A DNA stretch of 64,000 nt. Source: Priestia iocasae. GTDB taxonomy: Bacteria > Bacillota > Bacilli > Bacillales > Bacillaceae_H. Shown piece by piece: positions 36,608 to 46,142 of the stretch; position 1 is the first letter of the stretch, and each line of letters begins with the position of its first letter. A program made the translations under genes and the position numbers. A model generated the notes under the pieces. It was not told the origin of the DNA. It did no database searches and was given only the letters and a program-made list of their open reading frames with translations. The DNA lies in NCBI RefSeq assembly GCF_016909075.1, contig NZ_JAFBFC010000003.1, positions 434,001-498,000 of the forward strand, written 5' to 3'.

Positions 36608-37390
36608 TTATTGCTCATACATAATCTTGCCTAACACATCTTTTCCACCCGTTATAGGTATCACATTTCCGGTCATAAAGTCAGATTTATCGTCACATAA
36701 GAACGCAATGACACGTGATAAATCTTCGCCAGTTCCGACGCGACCAACAGGTGTATGTGGCTCTGTGACAGATTGAGCCGATTCAATGTCGGCTTCTTTC
36801 CACTCCCCTGTAATATCGCCAGGAGATACCATATTAACCGTAATGCCATGCTTTGCTTCTTCTAATGAGAGTGTTTTCGTTAGTGAAACAAGGCCGACCT
36901 TTGCCGCAGCAAACGCTGATCGGTATACCCATCCTGTAGCGGTCTCTGCTCGATCAAAGCCAAAGTTTACAATGCGACCCCACCTTTGCTCTCTCATAAT
37001 CGGAACAATAAGCTTACATAAATAAAACACCGCATTTAAGTTTCCATTGATTAAGTAATGCCATTCATCCACATCGTATTCAACCATTGATTTTCGTTCA
37101 AATACGTATGGGCCTGCATTGTTGATTAATAAATCAATGCGACCAAACTGCTCCTTCACTACTTCCACCATGCGCTCACAATCTGAGAATGATGAGATAT
37201 CACCTTGAAGTGCTATGGCTGTAACACGATATTGCTTCTCTAAATAACGAGCTAATTCAAATGCTTGTTCTTCACTGCGCATATAATTAATCACAATATG
37301 AATCCCTTGCTTCGCAAGCTCAATCGCTGTTCGTTTTCCAATGCCTGTCGCACTACCAGTAATGAATGCTACTTTTTCATTTGCAATCAT
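36608..37390 (-). CDS. Short-chain dehydrogenase/reductase (SDR)
   Basis: A 260-residue classical SDR. The cofactor site is GSATGIGK at the N-terminus, NNAG near residue 90, and the catalytic Ser-Tyr-Lys region around VYRSAFAAAKVGL. At the usual YxxxK position this reads RSAFAAAK, so the catalytic Tyr is replaced by Phe unless YRSAFAAAK is shifted. Substrate unknown; 3-oxoacyl reductase-like. GGAAG is 9 bases upstream of ATG 37390. Confidence 0.8.
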   Translation of the reverse strand: MIANEKVAFITGSATGIGKRTAIELAKQGIHIVINYMRSEEQAFELARYLEKQYRVTAIALQGDISSFSDCERMVEVVKEQFGRIDLLINNAGPYVFERKSMVEYDVDEWHYLINGNLNAVFYLCKLIVPIMREQRWGRIVNFGFDRAETATGWVYRSAFAAAKVGLVSLTKTLSLEEAKHGITVNMVSPGDITGEWKEADIESAQSVTEPHTPVGRVGTGEDLSRVIAFLCDDKSDFMTGNVIPITGGKDVLGKIMYEQ

Positions 37391-37578
37391 AGTCACATAC
37401 TTCCTTATCCGATTTAGTTCGACTTTTCTGTTCCTATTATACTACCTTTTCAAAAAGATAATAAAGTAAAAGGCGGTTATCAATGTGTTCGAGATTTCCT
37501 CTTCACTTTCCTTTGAAATGACGAAAAAATGTGTATAATAAGGAATGAAATCTTTGTTAAACATGAAAGGTGCTGCGT

Positions 37579-37878
37579 ATGCTAACAATTACAGAATATA
37601 CAGTTGAACAAATTAAAGATCCATTTAACATTTTATCTGGCGATCGTTATGAATTCTTGCTTTATTTAGATGTACCTGAAGACGATGAATTACATACAGA
37701 CAAAGGACTTGCTTTGAAGGTTCTTTACACAGTAGATGGTGACAAGCAGTTAATTTCAAACTACAACTTTGTAGAAACAGAAACAAATGAGTATCTTGAC
37801 TTTGAATTAGAAGATGATGAAAAAGAAATGATTGAGGCATTTTGCCGTAACAACTTAAACGAAACTGAAGAAGAATAA
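37579..37878 (+). CDS. Small acidic conserved protein (DUF6509-like)
   Basis: A 99-residue very acidic protein starting MLTITEYTVEQIKDPF and rich in Asp/Glu at its C-terminus. It resembles a short Bacillus family I recall as DUF6509. No catalytic motif. AAAGGTG is spaced 7 bases before the ATG, and a strong terminator follows. Function unknown. Confidence 0.6.
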   Translation: MLTITEYTVEQIKDPFNILSGDRYEFLLYLDVPEDDELHTDKGLALKVLYTVDGDKQLISNYNFVETETNEYLDFELEDDEKEMIEAFCRNNLNETEEE

Positions 37879-37893
37879 TTGCTATGTATACAA

Positions 37894-37927
37894 AAGGTGA
37901 AGTCATATAATCTGACTTCACCTTTTT
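37894..37927. terminator. Bidirectional terminator
   Basis: AAAGGTGAAGTCA pairs with TGACTTCACCTTT, followed by a T run. It is shared by the plus-strand gene at 37579 and the minus-strand kyn operon. Confidence 0.85.
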
Positions 37928-38550
37928 TACTTCTGACGCAACACCGCTCGTACAGGACTTCCATCTCCCTCAACTAATGGCAAAGGCAATGCAGCTAGTT
38001 CATACATCCCCTCTTCTATTTCATCTAGTACAAGTCCTTCTAAGATGTGAATGCCATTTTCATGCAGGGCATGATGAGCAGCTAACTCTTTACTATCAAG
38101 CGCGTCTACAGATGGTAAGTCAAGACCGAGTAACCGAATTCCTTGCTTCGCTAGGTAAGGAACAAGCTCTGGGTCAACAGGTGGAATGGTGGCAGGAAAG
38201 GACGTTCGATCTGTCCACGCATCGGTCCGAATAAGCAACCGCGTCACTCCTTCTAGAGACAGATGAGCCAATTCCTTTAGCTCAATCCTTTTAGCATTCT
38301 TTACATGTACAACAAGTGCATCTCCTATATACAAATTCACATCTAAATCAATAACACACTGTCCTTCATCATCAAAATGAAACGGTGCATCAATATGCGT
38401 CCCTGTATGTGTACTCATATTTATTTGCCCTACATTCACGGATCCACTTTCTTCTTTACTCCAGCTCACTTGATAGGAAAAAGGAGTATCTCCTGGCCAA
38501 ACCGGTATTTCATTAGTCAATTTTTGTGAGACGTCAATCCATCTATTCAT
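37927..38550 (-). CDS. kynB: Kynurenine formamidase (KynB), cyclase family
   Basis: A 207-residue metal-dependent hydrolase that converts N-formylkynurenine to kynurenine and formate. The cyclase-family metal motif is STHTGTHIDAPFHF near residue 50, with GLDLPSVDAL and HHALHENGIHILEGL further on. AAGGAG precedes the ATG. It is the last gene of kynU-kynA-kynB, 15 bases after kynA. Confidence 0.93.
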   Translation of the reverse strand: MNRWIDVSQKLTNEIPVWPGDTPFSYQVSWSKEESGSVNVGQINMSTHTGTHIDAPFHFDDEGQCVIDLDVNLYIGDALVVHVKNAKRIELKELAHLSLEGVTRLLIRTDAWTDRTSFPATIPPVDPELVPYLAKQGIRLLGLDLPSVDALDSKELAAHHALHENGIHILEGLVLDEIEEGMYELAALPLPLVEGDGSPVRAVLRQK

Positions 38551-38565
38551 TTACCTCATCTCCTT

Positions 38566-39405
38566 TTACAGCTTTGTACGTAAACTCCATAGCTCTGGAA
38601 AAAACTGATGCTCTACTATTTTTTTTAAATACGTAACGCCCGAGGAACCACCTGTCCCTGTTTTATGACCAATAATTCGTTCGACCGTCATCATATGATG
38701 ATATCGCCATAGTTGTTGCTGACTACCAATATCAACTAGCTTCTCAGCTAATTCATACAAATCCCAGTACTTCTCCACATCTTGGTATACGGCTAGCCAA
38801 GCATTTTCTACACTTTTATTGGATTCATACTCCTTTGACCAATCTCTCATTAAGCAGCCTTCATCCACTAACAAACCCCTCATGTGAAGAGCTTGAATTG
38901 ATGCATCATAAATACTAGGCTCTTGCAATGCCTGACTCAACGTGTGATGAAGATTGGGTTCATGCTGATAAACAGACAATGTATGACTGTTTTTATGCCC
39001 TAGTGCAAACTCAATTAAACGGTTTTGGTACGATTGAAAACCTGAGGAGTGACCTAGCTTGTCTCGAAATTCCATATATTCAGCGGGTGTGAGCGTGGAC
39101 AATACGCTCCACGACTGAATTAATTGTTGTTGAATACGAGACACACGTGAAAGCATTTTAAATGCCTCTTCTAATTCATTTTGCTGAATACACCTCGTCG
39201 CTGCTGATAACTCATGTAAAATAAGCTTCATCCATAATTCACTTGTTTGATGAATAATAATGAACAACATTTCATCATGGTGATTAGATAACCGTTGTTG
39301 ACTTGATAAAATTTGATCAAGCTGCAAATAATCTCCATAAGACATCGATTTCTTAAAATCTGTTTGAATGCCCTTTTCTAACGGCTGGCCGTCTTTCTCC
39401 TTCAT
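38566..39405 (-). CDS. kynA: Tryptophan 2,3-dioxygenase (KynA)
   Basis: A 279-residue haem dioxygenase that opens the tryptophan indole ring. The substrate loop is [14 protein letters not shown], with [18 protein letters not shown] next, and the haem-ligand His lies in [27 protein letters not shown] is the C-terminal signature. GGGGGGAG precedes the ATG. It is the middle gene of the operon and supplies N-formylkynurenine to KynB. Confidence 0.95.
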   Translation of the reverse strand: MKEKDGQPLEKGIQTDFKKSMSYGDYLQLDQILSSQQRLSNHHDEMLFIIIHQTSELWMKLILHELSAATRCIQQNELEEAFKMLSRVSRIQQQLIQSWSVLSTLTPAEYMEFRDKLGHSSGFQSYQNRLIEFALGHKNSHTLSVYQHEPNLHHTLSQALQEPSIYDASIQALHMRGLLVDEGCLMRDWSKEYESNKSVENAWLAVYQDVEKYWDLYELAEKLVDIGSQQQLWRYHHMMTVERIIGHKTGTGGSSGVTYLKKIVEHQFFPELWSLRTKL

Positions 39406-39419
39406 TTTTATCTCCCCCC

Positions 39420-40706
39420 TTATGCCACTACTTCACGCTCATTTTTATAGTGTTCGTATTTCTTTTCAACCATAATGGTCTTTAATCGTTGTACTACTTC
39501 CCACACCTCTGTAAATGACGTGTAAAAAGCAACTGGAGCTAACCGAATAATATGAGGAGCACGAAAATCTGGTATAACGTTCTCAGCTTTTAATGCTTTA
39601 CAAATGCGTGCTGCTTCTTTGTGCTCAAGACTTACATGCCCACCTCTACGCTTTTCATCACGCGGATTTCCAATAGTAAATCCCATGTCAGCAAGCTCTT
39701 GATCAATTAACCACATAAGATAGTCAGTCAAACGAAGTGATTTCTCTCGTATTCTCTTTATTCCGACTTCTAAAAACAAATCAAGTGACCCAATAAGAGG
39801 AGCTAGACTCATAATATGAGGCGTACCAATTTGATAAGCACCAGCTGCTTCTGCTTGTGTAAATGTATGATTCATATCAAATTGCTTTTCTTTTTGAGAA
39901 CCAAACCACCCTGAAAGCCCAGCTTCTTTGCCAAAATGACGCTCATGCACATATAAGCCCCCTACACTTCCTGGACCTCCATTTAAATACTTATAATTAC
40001 ACCAGTAGCCGAAATCTACATTCCAATCGTGAAAGTGATGAGGAATGGCACCTACTGAATGACAGCCGTCAAAGCCAATCATAATCCCTCGTTTATGGGC
40101 TTCTTCTGTTAAACGTTTCATATCAAGAATTTGACCACTTCGATATAACACCGTCGGCAAGACAATAAGTGCAATTTCATCTGTCATCGCTGCAATCACA
40201 TCTTCTTCATCAATAAAACGACCATCTCTACTTTTCACTTGAACAAGATGCGTGTCAGGATCAAACCCTCGAAGTTGAAGCTGACTTTTAAGTGCATAAA
40301 TATCAGACGGAAAGTTCAACTCATCCGCTAAAATTTTTGTTCGCTTTCCATCTGGTTTATAAAACGTGGCAACAAGCTGATGGAGATTCACTGTCGTTGA
40401 ACCAGTTACCATTACCTCCTCAGGAAGAGCGCCTACTAATGATGCACTTTTTACACCTAAGCTTTCAGACAAATGAAACCACGGATGCTTCCCCTTCATC
40501 CACCCATCAATTCCGAGGTTTTTCCAATCATCTAAGACGTCTAATAACGTTTGCTCGGCACGCTTACTTAACAAACCTAATGAATTCCCATCCATGTAAA
40601 TAGATGATGCAGACAAGTAAAATTCCTGGCGATAGGACGCAAGCTCATCTTGTTCATCTAGCTTGTTTGCACAATCAATGGTTAGCTCATATGTATATTC
40701 AGTCAT
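39420..40706 (-). CDS. kynU: Kynureninase (KynU)
   Basis: A 428-residue PLP enzyme that cleaves kynurenine into anthranilate and alanine. The PLP-binding Lys is in [20 protein letters not shown] near residue 230, the Asp in [10 protein letters not shown], and the N-terminal [11 protein letters not shown] is diagnostic. GAGGGTGAG precedes the ATG. It is first in the operon, so tryptophan would be degraded to anthranilate. Confidence 0.95.
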   Translation of the reverse strand: MTEYTYELTIDCANKLDEQDELASYRQEFYLSASSIYMDGNSLGLLSKRAEQTLLDVLDDWKNLGIDGWMKGKHPWFHLSESLGVKSASLVGALPEEVMVTGSTTVNLHQLVATFYKPDGKRTKILADELNFPSDIYALKSQLQLRGFDPDTHLVQVKSRDGRFIDEEDVIAAMTDEIALIVLPTVLYRSGQILDMKRLTEEAHKRGIMIGFDGCHSVGAIPHHFHDWNVDFGYWCNYKYLNGGPGSVGGLYVHERHFGKEAGLSGWFGSQKEKQFDMNHTFTQAEAAGAYQIGTPHIMSLAPLIGSLDLFLEVGIKRIREKSLRLTDYLMWLIDQELADMGFTIGNPRDEKRRGGHVSLEHKEAARICKALKAENVIPDFRAPHIIRLAPVAFYTSFTEVWEVVQRLKTIMVEKKYEHYKNEREVVA

Positions 40707-40749
40707 TTTCTCACCCTCTTTTATAATCTATAAAAAGCGTACCAAAAAA

Positions 40750-40767
40750 ATTGAAGCGCTTTCAATC
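40750..40767 (-). promoter_or_regulatory. Dyad upstream of kynU: cre-like site and/or terminator
   Basis: The minus strand reads TGAAAGCGCTTCAA, 13 of 14 matches to the cre pattern. The same dyad (ATTGAA/TTCAAT) followed by seven T residues could end the small upstream gene, whose stop it overlaps. Both uses are possible. Confidence 0.45.
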
Positions 40768-40944
40768 TTTTTTTATGTTTTCTTTTTCTATTAGCCTTTG
40801 AACCTGCTCTGTTGGGTCCCAACAAGTAAACTGATAGTTTGGTTTTGTTTCATACCGCAATCGTTCACAATAATAAAGCATCCCTTTTTCTAACTTAACC
40901 GCTTTAAAATGCTTACAAGTTGCACAACAATGAAAGCGACTCAT
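40762..40944 (-). CDS. Small Cys-rich protein, possible zinc finger
   Basis: A 60-residue basic protein starting MSRFHCCATCKHFKAVK, with Cys at 6, 7 and 10 and further Cys in MLYYCERL and QFTCWDP, fitting a small metal site. The frame remains open upstream, but ATG 40944 has AAGGGAGAG 7 bases before it and is clearly the start. Relatives in Bacillus are uncharacterised. It lies directly upstream of the kyn operon. Confidence 0.65.
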   Translation of the reverse strand: MSRFHCCATCKHFKAVKLEKGMLYYCERLRYETKPNYQFTCWDPTEQVQRLIEKENIKKD

Positions 40945-41291
40945 CTTATTTCTCTCCCTTTTAATCAAGCACCATTTTCCTGCCATCTTACTCTTACTTA
41001 CTAATCTATCATACCTTGTATGAACAGATGAAGGTAACTTGATTAAAAGAATAACCTCTATCCATTGATAAAGCTGGATTTTGTCGGCAAGGAATGTGTA
41101 AGTTGAGTGAAATAATGACACTTCTCCCCCCTTTAAACTACCCTCTTTTCTAAATAGATTTATGTATTGCTTCGTCTTATATCTATTCTCTATAATAAAA
41201 TTATTGAACTAGTTTGTATTCCTAACTACTTCACTTGTCTACATACCTTACAATCATAAAAACAATAAGCGATATTGAAAGGAGTGAGTCT

Positions 41292-42194
41292 ATGGACTTT
41301 TTACAAGTATTACTACCTATCTTTGGTATTTTTGCTCTTGGCTTTATTGGTCAAAAAACCATTGGCTTTGATACGAAAACCATCTCAAAAATGTCTTTAT
41401 ATTTAATGTCACCTATTCTTACCTTTCAAACATTTTATACAAATTCATTGAGTATGACTTATGTGTACTTAGGCATTTTTCTTCTCATTCTTTGCTTCAC
41501 GATTATTGGAATCGTTTATTTAATTGGCTTTATTAAACAGTATCCAACGAATGAATTATGCGGCATGATTTTAGCTTCTGCTTTTATGAATAATGGTAAT
41601 TACGGAACACCTGTCGTATTGCTCGTTTTCGGTGCAATAGGTCTTGATATTGCCATTGTCTTAATGGTTTTACAACAGCTCATCATGTGCACAGTCGGGG
41701 TTTATTACGCTGCGAAAGGCAGTCCAGAAGCAAATGGATTCCGCTCTGCACTTCGTGCCGTTCAACGCATGCCTATCATGTATGGTGCTGCGTTAGGGAT
41801 TATTTTTCAATATATGAACATTCCTTTATCAAACCCCATTCAGGAAGCGGTTAGTCTCGTCGCAAGTGCAACGATTCCTACAATTATGATTGTATTAGGA
41901 ATGCAGTTAGCCAATATTAAAATTAAAAATCTGGCTATCAACAAACTTTCATTTTCGTTATCTTTAAAACTTTTTTTATCGCCTGTTATTGCATTCATCA
42001 TTACATTATTTTTACCGGTCGATGAAATGACAAAGCAAATTATGATTATTATAGCTGCCATGCCAAGTGCAGCAAATACAACGATGTACGCCTTACAATT
42101 TGACACAGACACGGATTTCGTTTCAAGCTCAACACTCATTAGTACTTGTTTAAGCCTGCTAACCCTTCCAATTGTGTTAAGTATCGTTTTATAA
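41292..42194 (+). CDS. AEC family (auxin efflux carrier-like) transporter
   Basis: A 300-residue membrane protein with ten predicted helices in two five-helix halves. Family motifs: SAFMNNGNYGTPVVLLVFG near residue 98 and AAMPSAANTTMYALQFD near 270. It exports or imports organic acids or similar small anions; the substrate is unknown. ATG 41292 lies 7 bases after AAAGGAG; an upstream in-frame start lacks a site. The gap 40945-41291 has no other gene. Confidence 0.85.
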   Translation: MDFLQVLLPIFGIFALGFIGQKTIGFDTKTISKMSLYLMSPILTFQTFYTNSLSMTYVYLGIFLLILCFTIIGIVYLIGFIKQYPTNELCGMILASAFMNNGNYGTPVVLLVFGAIGLDIAIVLMVLQQLIMCTVGVYYAAKGSPEANGFRSALRAVQRMPIMYGAALGIIFQYMNIPLSNPIQEAVSLVASATIPTIMIVLGMQLANIKIKNLAINKLSFSLSLKLFLSPVIAFIITLFLPVDEMTKQIMIIIAAMPSAANTTMYALQFDTDTDFVSSSTLISTCLSLLTLPIVLSIVL

Positions 42195-42241
42195 AACAAA
42201 ACCCCTTTCTTGATTTCAAGAAAGGGGTTTTGTTTTATTTT
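42195..42241. terminator. Bidirectional terminator between AEC and SatP genes
   Basis: AAAACAAAACCCCTTTCTTG pairs with CAAGAAAGGGGTTTTGTTTT around a four-base loop, serving two convergent genes. Confidence 0.9.
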
Positions 42242-42858
42242 CACTTTTTAAAAATACCAAATGGTTTACCAATCGGTAAGAACACTCGACCAAAATGTGC
42301 ATTTAAAACAGCGGCTGCTGAACCGTAGAACGATAATAAAGCAATACACATTTCAGACACGGCTGCTAGCATATGCGTAGCATCTGTCATAATGCCAAAT
42401 GAACTTAGTGATAGGCCAATGAATAAGAAATCAATTAGAACAAAGATAAAGAATAATACCTTATGCGTCTCCATCGCGCCAATTGTCATGTAAACACTAA
42501 AGATTAAATACCCGACAAAGGCAAAGCCAAGTTGTTTTGGATCCACATTTGCTGCTAAATTGTCACCAAAAACGCCTAATTGAATTAACCATGACGTACC
42601 AACGCCAAGCCAAAACAATCCGAATGCCCCAAAAGCTGTTGTACCAAATGTATTATTATGCTTCGCATCATGAATGCAAGCAAATAACTGAGCAAAGCCA
42701 CCTAAGAAGATTGCCCAAGGTAATACAAAAGCAAGTCCTTCTGTTAACCCTAATTTCTGTGATGAAGCAACAAGCGTCACCATAGCTAATCCAAATAACC
42801 CTATTGCAGATGGATCAGCTGTTGTTATTTTTACGTGTTGTGTTGATTGATTCTCCAT
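42241..42858 (-). CDS. Acetate/succinate uptake transporter (SatP/GPR1-FUN34-YaaH)
   Basis: A 205-residue protein with six helices. The motif TTADPSAIGLFGLAMVTLV near the N-terminus corresponds to the family NPAPLGL-type signature; FGTTAFGAFGLFWLG is the second conserved block. Members take up acetate or succinate with protons. AGGAGGT precedes the ATG, and a consensus sigma-A promoter lies close by. Monocistronic. Confidence 0.88.
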   Translation of the reverse strand: MENQSTQHVKITTADPSAIGLFGLAMVTLVASSQKLGLTEGLAFVLPWAIFLGGFAQLFACIHDAKHNNTFGTTAFGAFGLFWLGVGTSWLIQLGVFGDNLAANVDPKQLGFAFVGYLIFSVYMTIGAMETHKVLFFIFVLIDFLFIGLSLSSFGIMTDATHMLAAVSEMCIALLSFYGSAAAVLNAHFGRVFLPIGKPFGIFKK

Positions 42859-42889
42859 GTTTACCTCCTAAAAAAGCACATACTTTTAC

Positions 42890-42918
42890 AAGATACTAGA
42901 GGGGTATGCATGTGTCAA
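42890..42918 (-). promoter_or_regulatory. Sigma-A promoter of the satP-like gene
   Basis: TTGACA at -35, a 17-base spacer and TATCTT at -10 on the minus strand, about 35 bases upstream of the ATG. Confidence 0.65.
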
Positions 42919-43004
42919 TGCTTTTTTAGGCTTCTTATTCCAAATCGAAAAAGTTGTTATTTTTAGAGAATTCTTTCACCACTTACTTCATCAAACTGTT
43001 GGCT

Positions 43005-43178
43005 CTATAACATCCGATCAATGTCTTCATTTATGACTTGTTTTCGTTTATTTTGTAACGTCTCAAACAAAAGCTGTGCTTCTTCCTCCGTTAGTTCAAT
43101 GGATGTTTCTTCTTTCAATTCATGTTTATGTGTATGCAAATTTAACTGACTTTTATCAATTCCATTTTCTTTCATCAT
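43005..43178 (-). CDS. Small acidic hypothetical protein (57 aa)
   Basis: A 57-residue soluble protein starting MMKENGIDKSQLNLHTHKHE, with an acidic helical C-terminal half (EEEAQLLFETLQNKRK). GAAGGGTG precedes two adjacent ATG codons; either may be used. No family recognised. It lies upstream of the satP-like gene on the same strand. Confidence 0.5.
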   Translation of the reverse strand: MMKENGIDKSQLNLHTHKHELKEETSIELTEEEAQLLFETLQNKRKQVINEDIDRML

Positions 43179-43239
43179 TTGTCACCCTTCGTTGTATAAA
43201 TTCAGCTACTTATGAGTAGTATGAACAACGAACATGGCT

Positions 43240-44925
43240 TCATGTATGCAACATGCGATTTCTTTCTTGTAAAACGATGGCTTTAAAATACGTTAATGGC
43301 AGGAGATCATCATGAATAAGAGAATGTCCCCATGTAAAACGCAAGCAAAGCTTTGCAATGGCTTTTTCTCTTTCTCCTCCAGCTGCAGCATTGCAAAGCG
43401 CAACTGCGCACAAGTAGATATCACACATTTGATTGGCCATTTTCTTCGCATAATAGGTTTGAATTTCTTTGTTTTGTTTTAACACATGATGCACTAACTC
43501 GGTTAACTTCATCATCTGATCTTTAATTTGATTAATCTCCGTTCTCCAATCATTTGATAAAGTGTTCAACATTTTCTCAATGTGCTCGTTAAATAAATGC
43601 TGAATGTTATATTTATGAAGCAAACGAAGTATTTCTAACCCTAACGTATTTGCCGTTCCTTCCCAAACCGTTAATACTTGTGCATCTCTCAATAGTCGTG
43701 GCGTCACAAAATCTTCAATGTAACCATTGCCACCATGTATCTCAATGGCTTCATGGGAAAAATGAATAGCTTCTTCTGCTGTACGCATTTTTAACAGCGC
43801 AATAAACAAGCGATTTAATGCTTTTTCCTCTTTAGACGACTCATTTGGCTCCTTCATTACGTGATCAAATAATGAAATAAGCTCAAAGCAGGCACTTGTT
43901 TGCACCTCTTGCTTAACGGCTAGCTCTACTAATGTTTCTTGAATCATTGGATAGTCTGTCAGCTTTTTGCCAAATGCATTTCGTTGATCGGCATATGCTT
44001 TCGCTTCATCGTAAGCTCGTTTCATAATCCCTATCGATGCGATGGCATTACATACTCTCGAAAGATTAAGCGCTTCCATCATGTAGTAAAAGCCTTTAGA
44101 CGCTTCTCCAATTAAATAGGCTGTGGCTCCTTCTAGTACGACTTCTGCAGAAGGAACCGCACGAACACCTAGCTTATCTTTCAACCGACGAATCGATAAG
44201 TCATTGAGCGTCCCATCTTCTTTTTTCCAAGGTACAAGAAATAAGCTTAATCCTTTCGTTCCTTTTTCTGCTCCTTCTATACGTGCAAGCACCGTTGCTA
44301 CCCCACAAGCTCCTGCATTGCTCGCAAAATATTTTTCTCCATATAACTTATACGCCTCTCCGTCTTTAACTGCTTTTGTTTCATTTGCTCCTACATCTGA
44401 CCCTCCTTGTCGTTCAGTTAGAAACGTGGCTCCTTCATATAATTCTACTTCTCCTGTAGACAGCACATGAGGAAGGTATTTTTGTTTTAACGCTTCATCT
44501 GCATAATGTTCAAGTAAATAAGCGGTAGCCATTGTTAGTGTAACTGGACAATAAAAGCCTGGTTCTACTTGCGATAATAAATATCCTTGCGCATAAGAGT
44601 ATACGTAATTTCCACGTCGACCTAGCTCAGGAATTGGTTTGTGTACATATCCTACAATCCCTGTGTTATATGTTTGTTTGACCGTTTGTTTGTACCCTTC
44701 ATTTAACCAAACATAAGAGCAATCATTTCCGTATCGGTCATATTTAATTAGTTTAGGCTGGCCTTGTTGATCTGTATGTGTGGCTCTTTCGTCAAATTCA
44801 TTTTGACAAAGATTCCAAAAAGACTGCAAATGTCTTTCAGCATATTCAAACATTTCTTTATCTAGGTGCTTTTGTAAAATTCGCTTTAGATTTGGATCAC
44901 AATGAAACAACTGTTTTTCACTCAT
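43240..44925 (-). CDS. Acyl-CoA dehydrogenase (long AidB/FadE-like type)
   Basis: A 561-residue FAD enzyme oxidising acyl-CoA to enoyl-CoA. Motifs: GATFLTERQGGSDVGANET (FAD/substrate site near residue 170), the R-rich block LSRVCNAIASIGIMKRAYDEA, and EAIEIHGGNGYIEDF near residue 410. A C-terminal extension of about 110 residues makes it longer than short-chain enzymes. ATG 44925 overlaps the MerR gene's stop by 8 bases, so they are translationally coupled and likely coregulated. Confidence 0.9.
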   Translation of the reverse strand: MSEKQLFHCDPNLKRILQKHLDKEMFEYAERHLQSFWNLCQNEFDERATHTDQQGQPKLIKYDRYGNDCSYVWLNEGYKQTVKQTYNTGIVGYVHKPIPELGRRGNYVYSYAQGYLLSQVEPGFYCPVTLTMATAYLLEHYADEALKQKYLPHVLSTGEVELYEGATFLTERQGGSDVGANETKAVKDGEAYKLYGEKYFASNAGACGVATVLARIEGAEKGTKGLSLFLVPWKKEDGTLNDLSIRRLKDKLGVRAVPSAEVVLEGATAYLIGEASKGFYYMMEALNLSRVCNAIASIGIMKRAYDEAKAYADQRNAFGKKLTDYPMIQETLVELAVKQEVQTSACFELISLFDHVMKEPNESSKEEKALNRLFIALLKMRTAEEAIHFSHEAIEIHGGNGYIEDFVTPRLLRDAQVLTVWEGTANTLGLEILRLLHKYNIQHLFNEHIEKMLNTLSNDWRTEINQIKDQMMKLTELVHHVLKQNKEIQTYYAKKMANQMCDIYLCAVALCNAAAGGEREKAIAKLCLRFTWGHSLIHDDLLPLTYFKAIVLQERNRMLHT

Positions 44926-45304
44926 TTCCCTTCTCCCCTTTTTGTAAGATTTGCTCAAATTTTCTTAAGAATTCGTTCATTTCGTCTCTTAGTTCCATCA
45001 TCTCTTGAATTTGTTGATTCATTTCTTCTACTTTCTTTTTTCCATAAGCGACTGTTGTTTCAAGCTGTGCAATCCCTGTCTGGTCTACATCAAATAACTC
45101 AATCATTTCCTGAATCTCTTCTAACGAAAAACCAAATCGTTTTCCCCTTAAAATAAGCTTTAACACCGTTCGGTTTTGTTTTGTGTATAGACGCTGTCCC
45201 TTCGTCGTTCGTATAGGGGTCATTAATCCCCGTTCTTCGTAATATCGAATGGTCCGGGCACTGATATTAAATTCTTTTGTTATTTGAGAAATGGTATAGT
45301 TCAT
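44918..45304 (-). CDS. MerR family regulator of the acyl-CoA dehydrogenase operon
   Basis: A 128-residue MerR protein. The winged helix at the N-terminus reads YTISQITKEFNISARTIRYYEERGLMTP, followed by the long dimerisation coil (GYGKKKVEEMNQQIQE region). No cysteine metal motif, so an acyl-CoA or related effector is likely. A perfect 34-base dyad overlaps its promoter, fitting autoregulation as seen for LiuR-like regulators. Confidence 0.9.
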   Translation of the reverse strand: MNYTISQITKEFNISARTIRYYEERGLMTPIRTTKGQRLYTKQNRTVLKLILRGKRFGFSLEEIQEMIELFDVDQTGIAQLETTVAYGKKKVEEMNQQIQEMMELRDEMNEFLRKFEQILQKGEKGNE

Positions 45305-45337
45305 GATGAAACCTTTCTTTTTTCTGAATTTTCTTAT

Positions 45338-45372
45338 ATTTTAATTGACGTTTACGTAAACGTCAATTAAAA
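45338..45372 (-). promoter_or_regulatory. Promoter with a perfect 34-base palindromic operator
   Basis: On the minus strand TTGACG (-35), a 17-base spacer and TAAAAT (-10). A perfect inverted repeat centred on TTTACGTAAA spans 45339-45372, covering the spacer and both elements. It is the obvious operator of the adjacent MerR protein. Confidence 0.75.
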
Positions 45373-45454
45373 CCTTCAACATGTTGACTAGAATAAATCT
45401 TAGATCTTTAACTCATCCTAAACAGTGAATACTTATATTAAGGAGGAATACAAA

Positions 45455-45967
45455 ATGATAAAAGGAATGTCAGCTCTTTTCATTAGTTCGTTAGCTATTT
45501 TCTCACTCGTCGGTTGTGCCACAAATGAACAAGGTCAAAACAAAAACGAGCTAATGGGGCAACAAGACGCACGAAACGTTGTGTATGAAAATGTTAACGA
45601 TACAGAAAATAGAGTTCAAAACAATCAAGAAGAACGTATACGAGTGGCAAATGAAGCTGGTGATCGTGTCGTGAAGCTTGGAGAAGTACGTCAAGCAAAT
45701 ATTATCGTGACAAACCAAAATGCCTACGTAGGAGCAGTATTAGAAAACAACACAGAAGGTGAACTTACAAAAGAAATTGAACGTAAAATTTCTGATGAAG
45801 TAAAGGCAGCTGATCCTGATATTAATAATGTTTACGTATCAACTAACCCTGACTTTGTTAACCGCATGGGTAACTACGTAAATAAAATTGAATCAGGACG
45901 TCCTCTTACAGGTTTACTCGATGAATTTAATGAAGTTGTACGTCGCGTATTCCCAAATGCTCGTTAA
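45455..45967 (+). CDS. YhcN/YlaJ family sporulation lipoprotein
   Basis: A 170-residue lipoprotein. The signal peptide ends in a lipobox LVGC near residue 19; the mature part contains VVKLGEVRQANIIVTNQNAYV and VYVSTNPDFVNRM, typical of the YhcN/YlaJ family. Members sit in the forespore inner membrane and affect germination or outgrowth. AGGAGGAAT lies 7 bases before ATG 45455. Confidence 0.85.
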   Translation: MIKGMSALFISSLAIFSLVGCATNEQGQNKNELMGQQDARNVVYENVNDTENRVQNNQEERIRVANEAGDRVVKLGEVRQANIIVTNQNAYVGAVLENNTEGELTKEIERKISDEVKAADPDINNVYVSTNPDFVNRMGNYVNKIESGRPLTGLLDEFNEVVRRVFPNAR

Positions 45968-45997
45968 TTAAGTTAAATAATACTTTTAGTAATCATA

Positions 45998-46042
45998 GAA
46001 ACAGGCTATTGATAAGGTTATCAATAGCCTGTTTCTAGTTTT
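45998..46042 (+). terminator. Terminator of the sporulation lipoprotein gene
   Basis: AAACAGGCTATTGATAA pairs with TTATCAATAGCCTGTTT, followed by CTAG and seven T residues. Confidence 0.85.
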
Positions 46043-46142
46043 TTTATTTATATTTATCGAGAATAATGATAGACACACAGTCCTTTTCTTTGCTTGTACA
46101 TACGATAAACTAGTAGCTTATAATAGAAAGGAATAGTGATAA

